From Paracoccaceae bacterium (lineage in GTDB: Bacteria > Pseudomonadota > Alphaproteobacteria > Rhodobacterales > Rhodobacteraceae), in NCBI GenBank assembly GCA_018222585.1, contig JAAFAB010000002.1, positions 744,001-808,000 on the forward strand: a stretch of DNA of 64,000 nucleotides. The letters are read 5' to 3'. The translations under genes were made by a program, and so were the position numbers. This document shows positions 28,230 to 37,569 of this stretch, piece by piece. The notes beneath the pieces were generated by a model. It did not search any database. It had not been told where the DNA came from and worked only from the letters and a program-made list of their open reading frames with translations. Within the stretch, counting starts at the first letter, position 1, and each line of letters opens with the position of its first letter.

Positions 28230-29657
28230 ATGACCGAGAATCGGTTCTTCAACGAGATGGAAGCCGGCGGAGGTGCCGCCAGGGCGCCCTATGCCGGCTA
28301 TGCGCAATGGTTCTCGGGCGAGGATCCCCGCGACCTGCTGAGAAAGTCCGCCGAGGCCGAGACCTTCTTTCGCCGCATCGGGATCACCTTCAACGTCTAC
28401 GGCCAGAAGGAGGCGCAGGAGCGCCTGATCCCCTTCGACATCGTGCCCCGTATCATCTCGGGCTCGGAATGGCGGTTGCTTGAGAAGGGGATCGAACAGC
28501 GGGTCCGCGCGCTGAACGCCTTCCTGGCCGATATCTACGGCACGCAGGAGATCCTGCGCTCGCGGCGCCTGCCCGAGGAACTGATCGCCCGCAACGAGGC
28601 CTTCCTGCCGCAGATGGTGGGCATGGTGCCGCCGGGCGGCGTCTATACACATATCGTCGGCACCGACCTGGTGCGCACCGGCGAGAATGAATTCTACGTG
28701 TTGGAAGACAACGCCCGCACGCCCTCCGGTGTCAGCTACATGCTGGAGAACCGCGAGACGATGCTGCAGATGTTCCCCGAGCTGTTCACCAAGATGAAGG
28801 TGCGCCCGGTGTCCTCCTACCCGGCCGAACTGCGCCGCTCGCTGTCGGAATGCGCGCCGCCGAACTTTGACGGCAGCAAGCCCTGCGTGGCGATCCTGAC
28901 CCCGGGTATCCATAACTCGGCCTATTTCGAACACAGCTTCCTGGCCGACCAGATGGGCGCCGAACTGGTGGAAAGCAGCGATCTGAAGGTCGTGGACGGC
29001 AAGGTGCAGATGCGCACCACCAAGGGCTACAAGCCCATCGACGTGGTCTATCGCCGCGTCGACGACGACTACCTCGATCCGCTGACCTTCAACCCCGAGA
29101 GCATGTTGGGCGTGCCGGGGATCATGGATGTCTACCGCGCCGGCAACATCACCATCGCCAATGCGCCGGGCACCGGCATCGCCGACGACAAGGCGCTTTA
29201 CAGCTACATGCCCGACATCGTCGAGTTTTACACCGGCGAGAAGGCGATCCTGAAGAACGTGCCGACCTGGCGCTGCTCGGAAGAGGACAGCCTGAAATAC
29301 GTGCTCGACAACCTCAAGGACCTCGTCGTCAAGGAGGTCCACGGCTCGGGCGGCTACGGGATGCTGGTCGGCCCCGCCGCTTCGAAGAAAGAGCTTTCCG
29401 ACTTCGAGGCCAAGCTGCGCGCCAAGCCGGGCAACTACGTGGCGCAGCCGACGCTGGCGCTGTCGACGGTGCCGATCATGACCAAGAAGGGCCTTGCGCC
29501 CCGCCATGTCGACCTGCGCCCCTATGTGCTGGTCTCACCGGGGCGGGTGCATATCACCCCGGGCGGGCTGACGCGGGTGGCGCTGAAGGAAGGCTCGCTT
29601 GTGGTGAACTCGTCGCAGGGCGGCGGCACCAAGGATACCTGGGTTCTGGGGGACTGA
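28230..29657 (+). CDS. circularly permuted type 2 ATP-grasp protein
   Basis: FNVYGQKEAQERLIPFDIVPRIISGSEWRLLEKGIEQRVRALNAFLADIYG...GTDLVRTGENEFYVLEDNARTPSGVSYMLENR; cluster with alpha-E, transglutaminase and Anbu. Confidence 0.95.
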   Translation: MTENRFFNEMEAGGGAARAPYAGYAQWFSGEDPRDLLRKSAEAETFFRRIGITFNVYGQKEAQERLIPFDIVPRIISGSEWRLLEKGIEQRVRALNAFLADIYGTQEILRSRRLPEELIARNEAFLPQMVGMVPPGGVYTHIVGTDLVRTGENEFYVLEDNARTPSGVSYMLENRETMLQMFPELFTKMKVRPVSSYPAELRRSLSECAPPNFDGSKPCVAILTPGIHNSAYFEHSFLADQMGAELVESSDLKVVDGKVQMRTTKGYKPIDVVYRRVDDDYLDPLTFNPESMLGVPGIMDVYRAGNITIANAPGTGIADDKALYSYMPDIVEFYTGEKAILKNVPTWRCSEEDSLKYVLDNLKDLVVKEVHGSGGYGMLVGPAASKKELSDFEAKLRAKPGNYVAQPTLALSTVPIMTKKGLAPRHVDLRPYVLVSPGRVHITPGGLTRVALKEGSLVVNSSQGGGTKDTWVLGD

Positions 29658-29663
29658 GTTAAC

Positions 29664-30605
29664 ATGCTGGGACGGACTGCAGGCGGACTCTTCTGGATGT
29701 TCCGCTACCTCGAACGCAGCGAGAATACCGCGCGTCTTCTGGAAACCGGCTTCCGCATCGCGCTGACCGCCGGAGACAACAGCGAAAGCGAATGGGAAAG
29801 CATCGTCACCACGGCCGGTGCGCGTGAAGCCTTCGTCGAGAAATACGACGAATTCGACCAGGCCAACGTGACCAACTTCCTGCTGCGCGACCGCGACAAC
29901 CCCTCTTCGGTGCTGAGCTGCATCGAGGCGGCACGCTCCAATGGCCGCATGGTGCGCACCGCGCTGTCGACCGAAGTCTGGGAGGCGGTCAACGAAGCCT
30001 GGATGACGCTGAAGGAACAGCTGCGCCGCCCGGTCTCGGTGAAGAACCTGGCCGAGGTTCTGGCCTCGGTGCGCCAGCATTCCAGCCTGGTGCGCGGGGC
30101 GCTGCACGGCACCATGCTGCGCAACGACATCTTCGATTTCTGCCGCCTTGGCACCTTCGTCGAGCGGGCCGACAACACGGCGCGCATCCTCGATGTGAAG
30201 TATTACGTCCTGCTGCCCTCGGCGGCCCATGTGGGCAGCTCGATGGACAATATCCAGTGGGAGACCATCCTGCGCTCGGTTTCGGCCTTCCGCAGCTTCC
30301 GCTGGCTGCACGAGGGGGATATCGGCCCGAAGACCATTGCCGATTTCCTCATCCTCGACCGCCGGATGCCGCGCAGCCTGGCATTCTGCTATGCCAAGCT
30401 GGTCGGCAACCTGAATTATCTCAACGGCCCGGACGAGTCCGAGTTGCCCTGCCTGCGGATGGCCAGCCAGACCCATGCGCGGCTTTCGGGGCGGACCATC
30501 GACTCGGTCTTCGACGAGGGGCTGCACGAATTCCTGAAGACCGCCATTTCCGATACCGGCCGTCTGGCCAGCCAGGTCCAGGAAGATTTTCGTTTTTACG
30601 GGTAG
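29664..30605 (+). CDS. alpha-E domain-containing protein (DUF403)
   Basis: MLGRTAGGLFWMFRYLERSENTARLLETGFRIAL... Confidence 0.94.
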   Translation: MLGRTAGGLFWMFRYLERSENTARLLETGFRIALTAGDNSESEWESIVTTAGAREAFVEKYDEFDQANVTNFLLRDRDNPSSVLSCIEAARSNGRMVRTALSTEVWEAVNEAWMTLKEQLRRPVSVKNLAEVLASVRQHSSLVRGALHGTMLRNDIFDFCRLGTFVERADNTARILDVKYYVLLPSAAHVGSSMDNIQWETILRSVSAFRSFRWLHEGDIGPKTIADFLILDRRMPRSLAFCYAKLVGNLNYLNGPDESELPCLRMASQTHARLSGRTIDSVFDEGLHEFLKTAISDTGRLASQVQEDFRFYG

Positions 30606-30614
30606 AGGGTGCCG

Positions 30615-31415
30615 ATGCGTTTGATGATTTCCCATACCACCACCTATTCCTATGACCGGCCGGTGGATTACGCGCTGCTGCAACTGCGTCTCAGCCCGCG
30701 CAACGGGCCCGGGCAGAGCGTGATCTCCTGGCAGTCCCTGGTCTCGGGCGCGACGCCGCAGGTCGCCTACCAGGATCACTTCCGCAACGCGGTCGAATTG
30801 GTGCAGATGGACGAGGGTGGCCAGACCGTCACCATCACTTCCCAGGGCGAGGTCGAGACCGAGAACCTGAACGGCGTCATCGGCACCGGTGGCAAGGTGC
30901 CGCTGTGGATCTACCGGGGTGCCACCCCGGTGACCACCGCCGGCCCGACCGTGCGCAGGATCGCCGCCGGCGCGAAGGAGGCCCTGGCCGAGAACACCCT
31001 GGCCGGCATCCACCAGCTTTCCTCGCTGGTCGGCGAGGCGGTGCGCTACGAGAAGGGCACCACCCATGTCGCCACCACCGCCGAAGAGGCGGCCCAGGCG
31101 GGGCAGGGGGTCTGCCAGGACCAGGCCCATGTGCTGATCGCCGCCGCCCGTCACCTCGGGCTGCCGGCGCGCTATGTCTCGGGCTACCTGCTGCTGGAGG
31201 GCCAGACCCAGCAGGAGGCCGGGCACGGCTGGGCAGAGGTCTGGATCGACGGCCTCGGCTGGGTCGGCTTCGATGTCTCCAACGAGATCTGCCCGGACGA
31301 TCGCTATGTCCGTGTCGCCCTCGGGCGCGACTATTCCGAAGCCGCCCCGGTGCGCGGATTGCGCCAGGGCGACGCCACGGAAGAGCTTTGCGTTTCCTTG
31401 CAGGTTCAGCAATAG
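30615..31415 (+). CDS. transglutaminase-like family protein
   Basis: MRLMISHTTTYSYDRPVDYALLQLRLSPRNGPGQ...GVCQDQAHVLIAAARHLGLPARYVSGYL...GHGWAEVWIDGLGWVGFDVSNE (Cys-His-Asp). Confidence 0.94.
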   Translation: MRLMISHTTTYSYDRPVDYALLQLRLSPRNGPGQSVISWQSLVSGATPQVAYQDHFRNAVELVQMDEGGQTVTITSQGEVETENLNGVIGTGGKVPLWIYRGATPVTTAGPTVRRIAAGAKEALAENTLAGIHQLSSLVGEAVRYEKGTTHVATTAEEAAQAGQGVCQDQAHVLIAAARHLGLPARYVSGYLLLEGQTQQEAGHGWAEVWIDGLGWVGFDVSNEICPDDRYVRVALGRDYSEAAPVRGLRQGDATEELCVSLQVQQ

Positions 31416-31467
31416 ACTGTCGCGGTCCGACTCGTTTGCGGACATCTGACCTGGAGCCACTCGACAC

Positions 31468-32205
31468 ATGACCTACTGCGTTGCGATGCAGCTTGAACGG
31501 GGGCTTCTGTTCATGTCCGACACCCGCACAAACTCGGGCGTCGACAATATCTCGACCTTCCGCAAGATGTTCCACTTCGACGTCGAGGGGGAGCGCTCGA
31601 TCACCCTGATGACGGCGGGCAACCTGGCCACCACCCAGGCGGTGATCAGCCTGTTGCAGGAACGTTCGAAAAGTGCGGATGAGCGCAACCCGGACATCCT
31701 GGCCCTGCCGACCATGTTCCAGGTCGCCGGCCTGATCGGCCAGACCCTGCGCGAGGTCATTGCCCAGCATGACGACAACGGCCAGAAGGCCAGCGCCGCC
31801 TTCTCGGCCACCATCCTCGTCGGCGGCCAGATCGCCGGCGGCGAGCCGCGCCTCTACCTGATCTACCCCGAGGGCAATTTCATCGAGGCCTCGGCGGATA
31901 CGCCCTATTTCCAGATCGGGGAAACCAAGTACGGCCGTCCGATCCTGGTCCGCGCCTACGATCCGAAAATGTCCTTCGAAGAGGCGATGAAGCTGATGCT
32001 GGTCAGCTTCGACAGCACCATCAAGGCCAATCTCTCGGTCGCCCTGCCGCTGGATTACCAGATCTACGAGACCGGCAGCCTGAAACCGGGCCGTCGCGGG
32101 CGGATCGAGCCCGAAGATCCCTACTACCAGGAGATCTCCTCGGGCTGGGGCGTCGCCCTCCGCGAGGCGTTCAGCGCCCTGCCGGACTTCAGCTTCGACG
32201 GCTGA
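31468..32205 (+). CDS. proteasome-type protease (Anbu / ancestral beta subunit)
   Basis: MTYCVAMQLERGLLFMSDTRTNSGVDNISTFRKMFHF...AFSATILVGGQIAGGEPRLYLIYPEGN; conserved Anbu gene neighbourhood. Confidence 0.95.
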   Translation: MTYCVAMQLERGLLFMSDTRTNSGVDNISTFRKMFHFDVEGERSITLMTAGNLATTQAVISLLQERSKSADERNPDILALPTMFQVAGLIGQTLREVIAQHDDNGQKASAAFSATILVGGQIAGGEPRLYLIYPEGNFIEASADTPYFQIGETKYGRPILVRAYDPKMSFEEAMKLMLVSFDSTIKANLSVALPLDYQIYETGSLKPGRRGRIEPEDPYYQEISSGWGVALREAFSALPDFSFDG

Positions 32206-32670
32206 GCGCCGCCGCTCCTGCCCTTTCCAGACCTGTCGCGCCAGCCTCCGGGCAGGCCGTCCCGACCTCGCGGTCCTGCCGAAAAGCAGGCCGTGGCTTC
32301 GGTCGCGCCTCTGCCAGATGCGACTCGTTACGTCATGAAAACGTCGCCTTCCCACGCGTAATCTGCCTGTTTCGAGAGCAGTTCCGGGCAAAACTGCCGC
32401 CGGGATGGGCATTTGCCTGCATGGAAAGCAGATTTCTCCGGGGTGAACGCGGCGGGCTTGGCAAAGCTGTCGGGGATGGGCGTTGATGACGCTGCGCCGC
32501 AGAAGACGGCGTAGAACAAGAATGTGCGGTGGCAATCCAATCTGGCGGTTCGGTCACCACCGCACGAGAAGCAACTGTACAGCTGCTTGGGGAGATATAG
32601 GGGGTTTTTGCGATGGTTTCCACCATGGCCCCTTTGTGCCCCGGCAGCGCCAATAGGGGATGAACCATCC

Positions 32671-33951
32671 ATGTCGCATTTTCTCAAGTCGATGGTCGGT
32701 GCCGCCGCGGGCGCGCTGATGATCACCGGCGCGGCCCAGGCGCAGGACACCATCAAGGTCGGCGTGCTGCATTCGCTGTCCGGCACCATGGCAATTTCCG
32801 AAACCACCCTCAAAGACACCATGCTGATGCTGATCGAAGAGCAGAACGCCAAGGGCGGCCTGCTGGGCAAGCAGCTTGAGGCCGTGGTCGTCGACCCTGC
32901 CTCGGACTGGCCGCTGTTCGCCGAGAAGGCGCGCGAGTTGCTGACCGTCTCCGAGGTCGACGTCATGTTCGGCTGCTGGACCTCGGTGTCCCGCAAGTCC
33001 GTCCTGCCGGTCATCGAGGAACTGAACGGCCTGCTGTTCTACCCGGTGCAGTACGAGGGCGAAGAGTCCTCCTACAACGTCTTCTACACCGGCGCGGCGC
33101 CGAACCAGCAGGCGATCCCGGCCACCGACTACTTCCTGGACGAACTGGGCGTCGAGAAGTTCGCCCTGCTGGGGACCGACTACGTCTACCCCCGCACCAC
33201 CAACAACATCCTGGAAAGCTACCTGCAGTCGAAGGGCGTCGCCGAAGAGGACATCTTCGTCAACTACACCCCCTTCGGTCACTCCGACTGGTCCAAGATC
33301 GTTTCGGATGTCGTGGCGCTTGGCGCGGACGGCAAGAAGGTCGGCGTGATCTCGACCATCAACGGCGACGCCAACATCGGCTTCTACAAGGAACTGGCCG
33401 CCGCCGGAATCTCGGCCGACGACATCCCCGTCGTGGCCTTCTCGGTGGGTGAGGAAGAGCTGTCCGGCCTCGACACCTCGAACCTCGTCGGCCACCTGGC
33501 TGCCTGGAACTATTTCCAGTCCGCCGACACCGAAGCCAACGAGGAATTCGTCGCCAAGTGGAAGGAATTCGCCGGCGAAGAGCGCGTGACCAACGACCCG
33601 ATGGAAGCCCATTACATCGGCTTCAACATGTGGGTGAACGCCGTCGAAGAGGCCGGCACCACCGACGTGGATACCGTCATCGGCGCCATGGTCGGCCAGA
33701 CCTTCCCGAACCTGACCGGCGGCACCGCCGAGATGCTCCCGAACCACCACCTGTCCAAGCCGGTTCTGATCGGTGAGATCCAGGAAGATGGCCAGTTCGA
33801 CATCATCTCGGAAACCGACCCGGTGCCGGGCGACGCCTGGACCGACTTCCTGCCGGAATCGGCTGTCCTGACGTCCGACTGGCCGGGCCTCGACTGCGGC
33901 ATGTACAACACCGAGACCGAGACCTGCGTCCAGCGCGGCTCGAACTACTGA
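32671..33951 (+). CDS. urtA: urea ABC transporter substrate-binding protein
   Basis: DTIKVGVLHSLSGTMAISETTLKDTMLMLIEEQNAKGGLLGKQLEAVVVDPASDWPLFAEKARELL...VLIGEIQEDGQFDII; followed by urtB-E. Confidence 0.96.
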   Translation: MSHFLKSMVGAAAGALMITGAAQAQDTIKVGVLHSLSGTMAISETTLKDTMLMLIEEQNAKGGLLGKQLEAVVVDPASDWPLFAEKARELLTVSEVDVMFGCWTSVSRKSVLPVIEELNGLLFYPVQYEGEESSYNVFYTGAAPNQQAIPATDYFLDELGVEKFALLGTDYVYPRTTNNILESYLQSKGVAEEDIFVNYTPFGHSDWSKIVSDVVALGADGKKVGVISTINGDANIGFYKELAAAGISADDIPVVAFSVGEEELSGLDTSNLVGHLAAWNYFQSADTEANEEFVAKWKEFAGEERVTNDPMEAHYIGFNMWVNAVEEAGTTDVDTVIGAMVGQTFPNLTGGTAEMLPNHHLSKPVLIGEIQEDGQFDIISETDPVPGDAWTDFLPESAVLTSDWPGLDCGMYNTETETCVQRGSNY

Positions 33952-34085
33952 TCCGGTGACACCTCGTCCGGGCGCCCCAGGGTGCCCGGGCCCTGACGGG
34001 CGGGATGGTCTTCTCCTCCCATTTCCCCATTCCGCCCGTTCCCGTATCCGCCCGACCTTCCCCGCAGCCCTGCCGCAGGACCGAA

Positions 34086-36047
34086 ATGCTCAATCGCCTT
34101 CTTCCGGCTGTCGCCATGGCGCTCTGCCTGCTTGCCCCCGCCAATCGCGGCGCGGCGCAGGAGACCATCCAGCCGCTCCTCCAGGAGCAATCCGAGCTGC
34201 TGCTGGAAAGCTCGCGCCGCACCATCCAGCCGGCCATCGACGCCATCGCCGCCTCGGGCCTGCCCCAGGTCCCTGCGGTTCTGGAAACCTGGGCCGCCCG
34301 CGACATGTGGCAGCGCGTCGAGGATGGCGCCTTCTTCCGCGCCGAGCGCAACGAGGACCGCAGCTACACGCTGCATGACTTCGACACCGGCGAAAGCTTC
34401 GGCCCCTACGACAAGGACGCGCTGGAGCAACTGAAGCCCAATTCGGGCATCCAGGCGCTGATCGGCGCGGCGCTGGTGCGCTTCCAGCTTTCCGATCCCG
34501 ATCCGGCAACCCGCGCCGGGGCGCTCGACAATATCGACCGAAACGGCGAAGCCAGCCACCTCGAACCGCTCGCCGCCTCGATCGAGGGAGAGGACGATCC
34601 GGTCCTCAGGGCGCGCAAGGAACGGCTGCTGACCCTGCTGACCATCCGCTTCTCGACCGACAAGGCAGAGCGCGTCGCCGCCATCGAAAGCGTCGCGGGC
34701 AGCCTCGACGTGGCGGTACGCGCCACGCTGAACCCGCTGGTCGCCACCACGCTTGCCGCCGGTACCGAACTGCCCGAGGGTCGCAACATCGCCCGTGAAC
34801 TGCGCCCCGGCAGCGAGGCGCTGCCCCGCCTGCAGGCCTACGAGCTGCTGGTGAGCGAAGGGTTGGCGCCGAAGCTGGTCACCTCGGCCGCCCTGCGCGC
34901 CATGCTGGCGGAGCATATCGAGGGCGGCGCCGTCGCCGGCGTGCCCCTGGAGCGTCTCTCCGCTCCCGCCGCGAGGCGCGAGGCGTTCGCCGGTCTGGTC
35001 GAGGCGGGTCTCGTCGAACCCGCGGCCACTGAAGAGGACATCGATGCCTCACTCGCTGCCCATGTCTTCTACCAGACCTATGCCGAACCCGACGCCGGGG
35101 TGACCGCCGCCGCCGAGGAGGCGCTCTCCTCCATCGACCTCAAGGTCGGGGTGAACCAGTTCCTCGACCTCGGCCTGGATGCGCTCTCGCTCGGCTCGAT
35201 CTACTTCCTTGCGGCCATCGGCCTGGCCATCACCTTCGGGGTGATGGGGGTGATCAACATGGCCCATGGCGAGTTCATCATGATGGGCGCCTACACCGGC
35301 TACGTGCTGCAACAGGTGATCCCCGACTACACGGTGTCGATCCTGCTGGCGATCCCGCTGGCCTTCGCGGTGACCTTCGCCGCCGGGGTGGCGATGGAGC
35401 GGCTGGTGATCCGCTGGCTCTATTCGCGCCCGCTGGAAACGCTGCTGGCCACTTTCGGCGTCTCGATCGCGCTGCAGCAGCTGGCCAAGAACATCTTCGG
35501 CACCCAGGCCCGGCCGCTGACCGCGCCGGACTGGCTGAACGGCTCCTGGGTGGTGAACGACATCGTCGGCATCAGCTACATCCGGATCGCCATCTTCGTG
35601 CTGGCGCTGATCTTCCTCGGGCTGTTCCTGTTCATGATGAAGAAGACCCGGCTGGGGCTGGAAACCCGCGCGGTGACCCAGAATCCGAAGATGGCCGCCT
35701 CGATGGGCATCAACCCCGACCGGGTCAACATGCTGACCTTCGGCCTCGGCTCCGGCATCGCCGGGATCGCGGGCGTGGCCATCGGCCTTTATGCGCAGGT
35801 GACCTCGGAAATCGGCCAGCAATATATCGTGCAGAGCTTCATGACCGTGGTCGTGGGCGGTGTCGGCAATATCTGGGGCACCCTGCTGGGGGCCACGATG
35901 ATCGGCTTCCTGCAGAAGGGGATCGAGTGGTTCAACCCCTCCAACACCCTCGCCGCCCAGACCTACATGATCGTCTTCATCATCATCTTCATCCAGTTCC
36001 GTCCCCGGGGAATCATCGCCCTGAAGGGCCGCGCCGCAGGAGACTGA
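34086..36047 (+). CDS. urtB: urea ABC transporter permease UrtB (with N-terminal extension)
   Basis: C-terminal LSLGSIYFLAAIGLAITFGVMGVINMAHGEFIMMGAYTGYVLQ...VVVGGVGNIWGTLLGA; LivH-like. Confidence 0.95.
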   Translation: MLNRLLPAVAMALCLLAPANRGAAQETIQPLLQEQSELLLESSRRTIQPAIDAIAASGLPQVPAVLETWAARDMWQRVEDGAFFRAERNEDRSYTLHDFDTGESFGPYDKDALEQLKPNSGIQALIGAALVRFQLSDPDPATRAGALDNIDRNGEASHLEPLAASIEGEDDPVLRARKERLLTLLTIRFSTDKAERVAAIESVAGSLDVAVRATLNPLVATTLAAGTELPEGRNIARELRPGSEALPRLQAYELLVSEGLAPKLVTSAALRAMLAEHIEGGAVAGVPLERLSAPAARREAFAGLVEAGLVEPAATEEDIDASLAAHVFYQTYAEPDAGVTAAAEEALSSIDLKVGVNQFLDLGLDALSLGSIYFLAAIGLAITFGVMGVINMAHGEFIMMGAYTGYVLQQVIPDYTVSILLAIPLAFAVTFAAGVAMERLVIRWLYSRPLETLLATFGVSIALQQLAKNIFGTQARPLTAPDWLNGSWVVNDIVGISYIRIAIFVLALIFLGLFLFMMKKTRLGLETRAVTQNPKMAASMGINPDRVNMLTFGLGSGIAGIAGVAIGLYAQVTSEIGQQYIVQSFMTVVVGGVGNIWGTLLGATMIGFLQKGIEWFNPSNTLAAQTYMIVFIIIFIQFRPRGIIALKGRAAGD

Positions 36048-36050
36048 GCC

Positions 36051-36158
36051 ATGATTCCGAAAGGCCGCCCCGCCAATCTCGACCGCCCGCCGCTGCCCGT
36101 GATCACCGGCGGAAAGCCGGACTGTGCCGCAACCGGATCCGAGGAGCAGGACCAATGA
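36051..36158 (+). CDS. candidate microORF (35 aa) between urtB and urtC
   Basis: MIPKGRPANLDRPPLPVITGGKPDCAATGSEEQDQ; starts 3 nt after urtB stop with AGGAG upstream; stop overlaps next ATG. Confidence 0.4.
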   Translation: MIPKGRPANLDRPPLPVITGGKPDCAATGSEEQDQ

Positions 36159-36343
36159 TCCCCTGTCCCGCCGCCTTCGCGCTGTCCCTGATGCCCGGCG
36201 CGCCCCTCGTGCATCACCAGGCTGAAAATACTCCGGGGGGGACGTGTCCGGCCCCCATCGAGGGGGCCGGACACGTGGGGGGCAGAGCCCCCCTGCGCCC
36301 CGACCCGCAGACCGCGCGCCCTGCCAGCGGAGAGACCGCATGA
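36155..36343 (+). CDS. candidate microORF (62 aa) between urtB and urtC carrying an in-frame palindromic repeat
   Basis: MIPCPAAFALSLMPGAPLVHHQAENTPGGTCPAPIEGAGHVGGRAPLRPDPQTARPASGETA; ATGA overlap with the upstream microORF and with urtC; GAGGAG upstream. Confidence 0.4.
   Translation: MIPCPAAFALSLMPGAPLVHHQAENTPGGTCPAPIEGAGHVGGRAPLRPDPQTARPASGETA
36212..36293. repeat. composite inverted-repeat element, copy D (half copy with a 15-bp-stem perfect hairpin)
   Basis: catcaccaggctgaaaatactccgggggg, then acgtgtccggccccc-atcga-gggggccggacacgt (36242-36276), then ggggggcagagcccccc. Confidence 0.8.
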
Positions 36344-37569
36344 GACAGAGCTTCATCGCCCGCAACCCCTCGATCCTGGTCTTCCTGCTTTGCCTCGCGG
36401 TCTTCACGCTTGCAGTCACGCTGATGTCGCACGCCATGGGGGCGGGCCTCATCTCGACCTCCTTCGTCAAGACCCTGGGCAAGACGCTGTGCCTCTGCCT
36501 CGTCGCCATCGCCATGGACCTGGTCTGGGGCTACTGCGGCATTCTCTCGCTCGGCCATTTCGCCTTCTTCGGCCTCGGCGGCTACATGATCGGCATGTGG
36601 CTGATGTATGCCCGCACCGAGATCATCGTCGCCGAGAGCCTGGCCAATGCCGCCATTCCGCCGACCCCGCAGGAGGTCGTCGACGCCATCGGCTCGCAGA
36701 TCTTCGGGGTGGTGGGCAGTTCCGACTTCCCACCGATCTGGCACTTCGCTCATAGCCTGCCGGCGCAGCTTGCGCTGGTGGTGCTGGTGCCGGGCCTGCT
36801 GGCGCTGGTCTTCGGCTGGCTGGCCTTCCGCTCGCGCGTGACCGGTGTCTACCTGTCGATCCTCACCCAGGCGATGACCCTGGCGCTGTCGCTCTACCTG
36901 TTCCAGAACGAGAGCGGCCTTCGCGGCAACAACGGCCTCTCGGGCCTGCAGAACCTGCCCGGCGTCAGCGCATCGCAGGACTGGGTGTCGCTGTGGTTCC
37001 TCTGGGGCTCGGCGCTGGCGCTTGGCCTGGGCTACGTGCTCTGTGCCTGGGTGGTCTCGGGCAAGTTCGGCTCGGTCATCCGCGGCATCCGCGACGACGA
37101 GGCACGGGTGCGCTTCCTCGGCTATTCGGTCGAGGGCTACAAGCTGTTCATCTTCACTTTCACCGCGATCATCGCCGCCGTGGCGGGCGCGCTCTATTAC
37201 CCGCAGGCGGGCATCATCAACCCCGGAGAGATCGCGCCCATTGCCTCGATCTACCTGGCGGTCTGGGTCGCCATCGGCGGGCGCGGGCGCCTCTACGGCG
37301 CGGTGATCGGCGCTGCGCTGGTCTCGCTGGTCTCGACATGGTTCACCGGTGGCATGGTGCCTTCGCTGCCGCTCGGCTTCTATACCGTGGACTGGGTGGA
37401 CTGGTGGCTGGTGCTGCTCGGCCTCAGCTTCGTGCTGGTGACGCTGTTCGCGCCCAAGGGCATCGGCGGTCTGGTCGACCTGGTCGGCGCCCGCGTGATC
37501 CCGGATCGTCACGGCGCCGACTACGGGCCCGACAAGGGATCGCTGCGTGAAGAGGAGGGCCGCAAATGA
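36340..37569 (+). CDS. urtC: urea ABC transporter permease UrtC
   Basis: MRQSFIARNPSILVFLLCLAVF...AMDLVWGYCGILSLGHFAFFGLGGYMIGMWLM; LivM-like. Confidence 0.96.
   Translation: MRQSFIARNPSILVFLLCLAVFTLAVTLMSHAMGAGLISTSFVKTLGKTLCLCLVAIAMDLVWGYCGILSLGHFAFFGLGGYMIGMWLMYARTEIIVAESLANAAIPPTPQEVVDAIGSQIFGVVGSSDFPPIWHFAHSLPAQLALVVLVPGLLALVFGWLAFRSRVTGVYLSILTQAMTLALSLYLFQNESGLRGNNGLSGLQNLPGVSASQDWVSLWFLWGSALALGLGYVLCAWVVSGKFGSVIRGIRDDEARVRFLGYSVEGYKLFIFTFTAIIAAVAGALYYPQAGIINPGEIAPIASIYLAVWVAIGGRGRLYGAVIGAALVSLVSTWFTGGMVPSLPLGFYTVDWVDWWLVLLGLSFVLVTLFAPKGIGGLVDLVGARVIPDRHGADYGPDKGSLREEEGRK

Noticed and set aside
27816-29507. Upstream extension of the cysteine hydrolase ORF across the ATP-grasp gene
   Set aside because: The extension is antisense to a well-supported gene; the hydrolase domain begins near 27797.
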